Origin: Rickettsia typhi
Lineage (GTDB): Bacteria; Pseudomonadota; Alphaproteobacteria; Rickettsiales; Rickettsiaceae
Direction: 5' to 3'
Length of the DNA: 7,020 nucleotides
NCBI GenBank assembly: GCA_945878545.1
Contig: CAMCTQ010000065.1
Span: 1-7,020, forward strand
Numbering within the stretch: the first letter of the stretch is position 1; the number at the start of each line of letters is the position of its first letter. Shown here one piece after another: positions 5,826-7,020 of this stretch. The translations under genes and the position numbers were made by a program. The notes under the pieces are model-generated. The model was given only the letters and a program-made list of their open reading frames with translations. It had not been told where the DNA came from and did not search any database.

Positions 5826-5830
5826 TTTAC

Positions 5831-6241
5831 TTATTTTGATATATTTAAAGCTTTGAGCAAAGTATCTATAGTGGCTTTTAAATCATAATTATCGTAACGT
5901 GTAAATTCATTTCCCCAAACTGTTTTAGGAAATAATATATCATTTCTAAATCTTGCAATGATATGCATATGAAGCTGTGGAACAATATTACCAATGGTTG
6001 CAATATTCAACTTATCTGGGTTAAATACATCTTGCATTATCTTAGCTATTTTTTTTACCTCGGCATTAAATAGATCGTAATCTGTTTTGTTAAAGTCAGT
6101 AATTTCTACTATATCATTCTTCATAGGTACTAAAATTAGCCATGGATAATTAGAATTATCCATTAGTCGTACCTGGCACAGAGTTAGCTCTGTTAGATAA
6201 TGACTATCTCTATTAAGAATTTCATTTAACTTAAAATTCAT
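5831..6241 (-). CDS. HIT-domain protein, probable nucleotide hydrolase or transferase
   Basis: A 136-residue histidine-triad protein. The active-site block is VPQLHMHIIAR (87-97): the first histidine of the H-x-H-x-H motif is a glutamine (Gln89), while His91, the position of the nucleophile in HIT enzymes, and His93 remain. This QLHxH form, followed by FPKTVWG (104-110), is typical of an alphaproteobacterial HIT subgroup often labelled Ap4A hydrolase-like, so it is not a sign of decay. An N-terminal substrate-side strand pair is seen at YPWLILVPM (32-40). Likely cytosolic, acting on dinucleoside polyphosphates or nucleotide adducts; the actual substrate is not known. It begins eight bases after the stop of the ELM1-family gene and probably shares its transcript. 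A TAAGG (6255-6259) is 13 bases from the ATG, rather far for a Shine-Dalgarno. Confidence 0.9.
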   Translation of the reverse strand: MNFKLNEILNRDSHYLTELTLCQVRLMDNSNYPWLILVPMKNDIVEITDFNKTDYDLFNAEVKKIAKIMQDVFNPDKLNIATIGNIVPQLHMHIIARFRNDILFPKTVWGNEFTRYDNYDLKATIDTLLKALNISK

Positions 6242-6249
6242 AAGATTTT

Positions 6250-7020
6250 TTATACCTTATTAAAAAATCTGGTTTTAACAATTTCAGCAACTTTATCTAT
6301 CTCGTGTAAAGGTTCATAATTATATTTTACCAGGAAAGTTGTATTCTGCTCTAATATTTTTACGATCCCAAGATCTGCTAATTGTTGAATAAAAAATCTG
6401 TGTTTTTTAAGTTTGAAATTTTGAGGGCAGAAAACATAAATTGGTTTGCCTGTACTTGCTGCTTCGCTACACATTGAAATTGAATCAGTTGTGGTAATGA
6501 TATATTCTCCCTCTCCTATAAGGCCTGGATATGGATTTGGTAAATTTTCCTCTGGATCATAAAGGATATTTGGCCATGAAAATTTGTTTTTGAATATTTC
6601 TTTTACTTGTTTTGGAGTTCTTCTGCTAAAAGTAATAAAGAGAGGTAGAGAGTGATTTTCAGATATAGTGTGGATTGTATCGGATAATGATTCCGCGTCG
6701 GTAGCAGTGAAATTATACTTTTTACTTGATCCCCCTATAATAACAGCAATAAAGTTTTTTATGTCTGGGTAGTTATTGCGTAGCAGAGCTTTTGCTTCTG
6801 GCATAGAAGCTTGCACATTATTTAGAGCACCAATTATTCTGACAATATTAGGCAATGCATAATTATAATTATCGTGTTGCGGTAATATTATTAAATCAAA
6901 TTCCTTTGGATTCAAACCTGGGCGCATAATTTGAATAATTTTAATTTTATTCTTTAATATTTTTTTTAAGTAAATTGCCAAAGGCGCTGTTCTTCTACCA
7001 GAAGATATAATAATATCTGG
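6250..7020 (-). CDS. ELM1-family (mitochondrial fission ELM1-like) protein, 5' end outside window
   Basis: The frame is open to the right edge, giving 256 visible residues, so the true start lies outside the window. A TTG at 6981 could be mistaken for the start, but the 13 codons before it read PDIIISSGRRTAP, a conserved part of the family, which shows the gene continues upstream. Numbering from the first visible codon: SGRRTAP at 7-13, MRP at 32-34, LPQHD at 46-50, GGSSKKYNF at 96-104, FSRRTP at 131-136, and TTTDSISMCSEAASTGKP at 176-193. These are the landmarks of the ELM1 family, named after a plant mitochondrial fission factor but widespread in alphaproteobacteria; the fold is GT-B-like, suggesting a sugar-nucleotide or membrane-linked role. 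Its biochemical job in bacteria is not established. The HIT gene follows eight bases after its stop. Confidence 0.9.
   Translation of the reverse strand, partial: PDIIISSGRRTAPLAIYLKKILKNKIKIIQIMRPGLNPKEFDLIILPQHDNYNYALPNIVRIIGALNNVQASMPEAKALLRNNYPDIKNFIAVIIGGSSKKYNFTATDAESLSDTIHTISENHSLPLFITFSRRTPKQVKEIFKNKFSWPNILYDPEENLPNPYPGLIGEGEYIITTTDSISMCSEAASTGKPIYVFCPQNFKLKKHRFFIQQLADLGIVKILEQNTTFLVKYNYEPLHEIDKVAEIVKTRFFNKV

Noticed and set aside
5882..5990. Loss of the first histidine in the HIT motif (Gln89) as a sign of an inactive protein
   Set aside because: The QLHxH form is a normal subgroup variant and the nucleophile position His91 is kept.
6979..6981. TTG as the start codon of the ELM1-family gene
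   Set aside because: The upstream codons to the window edge are in frame and encode the conserved SGRRTAP block, so the gene starts beyond 7020.

Overview
The window is strongly A+T-rich and looks like a chromosome segment of an intracellular alphaproteobacterium, most likely Rickettsiales (Rickettsiaceae-like). This rests on base composition and on the mix of genes: an ELM1-family protein, a HIT protein of the Q-L-H-x-H type, PgsA, a two-subunit 3-oxoacid CoA-transferase, and a large NB-ARC/TPR protein of a kind I associate with amoeba- and arthropod-associated intracellular bacteria. The placement is inference; no rRNA, tRNA or other marker gene is present.

Layout, left to right. (1) 1-2699, minus strand: one uninterrupted reading frame of at least 899 codons that runs off the left edge. 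It encodes an N-terminal LuxR-type HTH, an alpha/beta region, one strongly hydrophobic segment, an NB-ARC (STAND) NTPase module and a C-terminal array of TPRs. (2) 2841-3353, minus: a small winged-helix (MarR-like) regulator in the same orientation. (3) 3354-3740: a 387-base gap with no convincing gene, unusually rich in inverted and direct repeats and holding an odd G-run. (4) 3741-5084, minus: scoA and scoB, transcribed scoA then scoB with no base between stop and start. (5) 5085-5264: a divergent intergenic region with a strong Shine-Dalgarno in front of a three-codon ORF. (6) 5265-5813, plus: pgsA, the only plus-strand gene. (7) 5831-6241 and 6250-7020, minus: a HIT-domain protein preceded by an ELM1-family gene that runs off the right edge.

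The right half is ordinary metabolism: ketone-body/CoA exchange by ScoAB, phosphatidylglycerol synthesis by PgsA, a likely nucleotide hydrolase, and a GT-B-like ELM1 protein. The left half is accessory-looking: a winged-helix regulator upstream of a giant signal-sensing ATPase. That protein is the most interesting object here. It carries its DNA-binding domain at the N-terminus, the reverse of MalT/LAL regulators, and a probable membrane segment between the HTH and the ATPase, which raises a topology problem.
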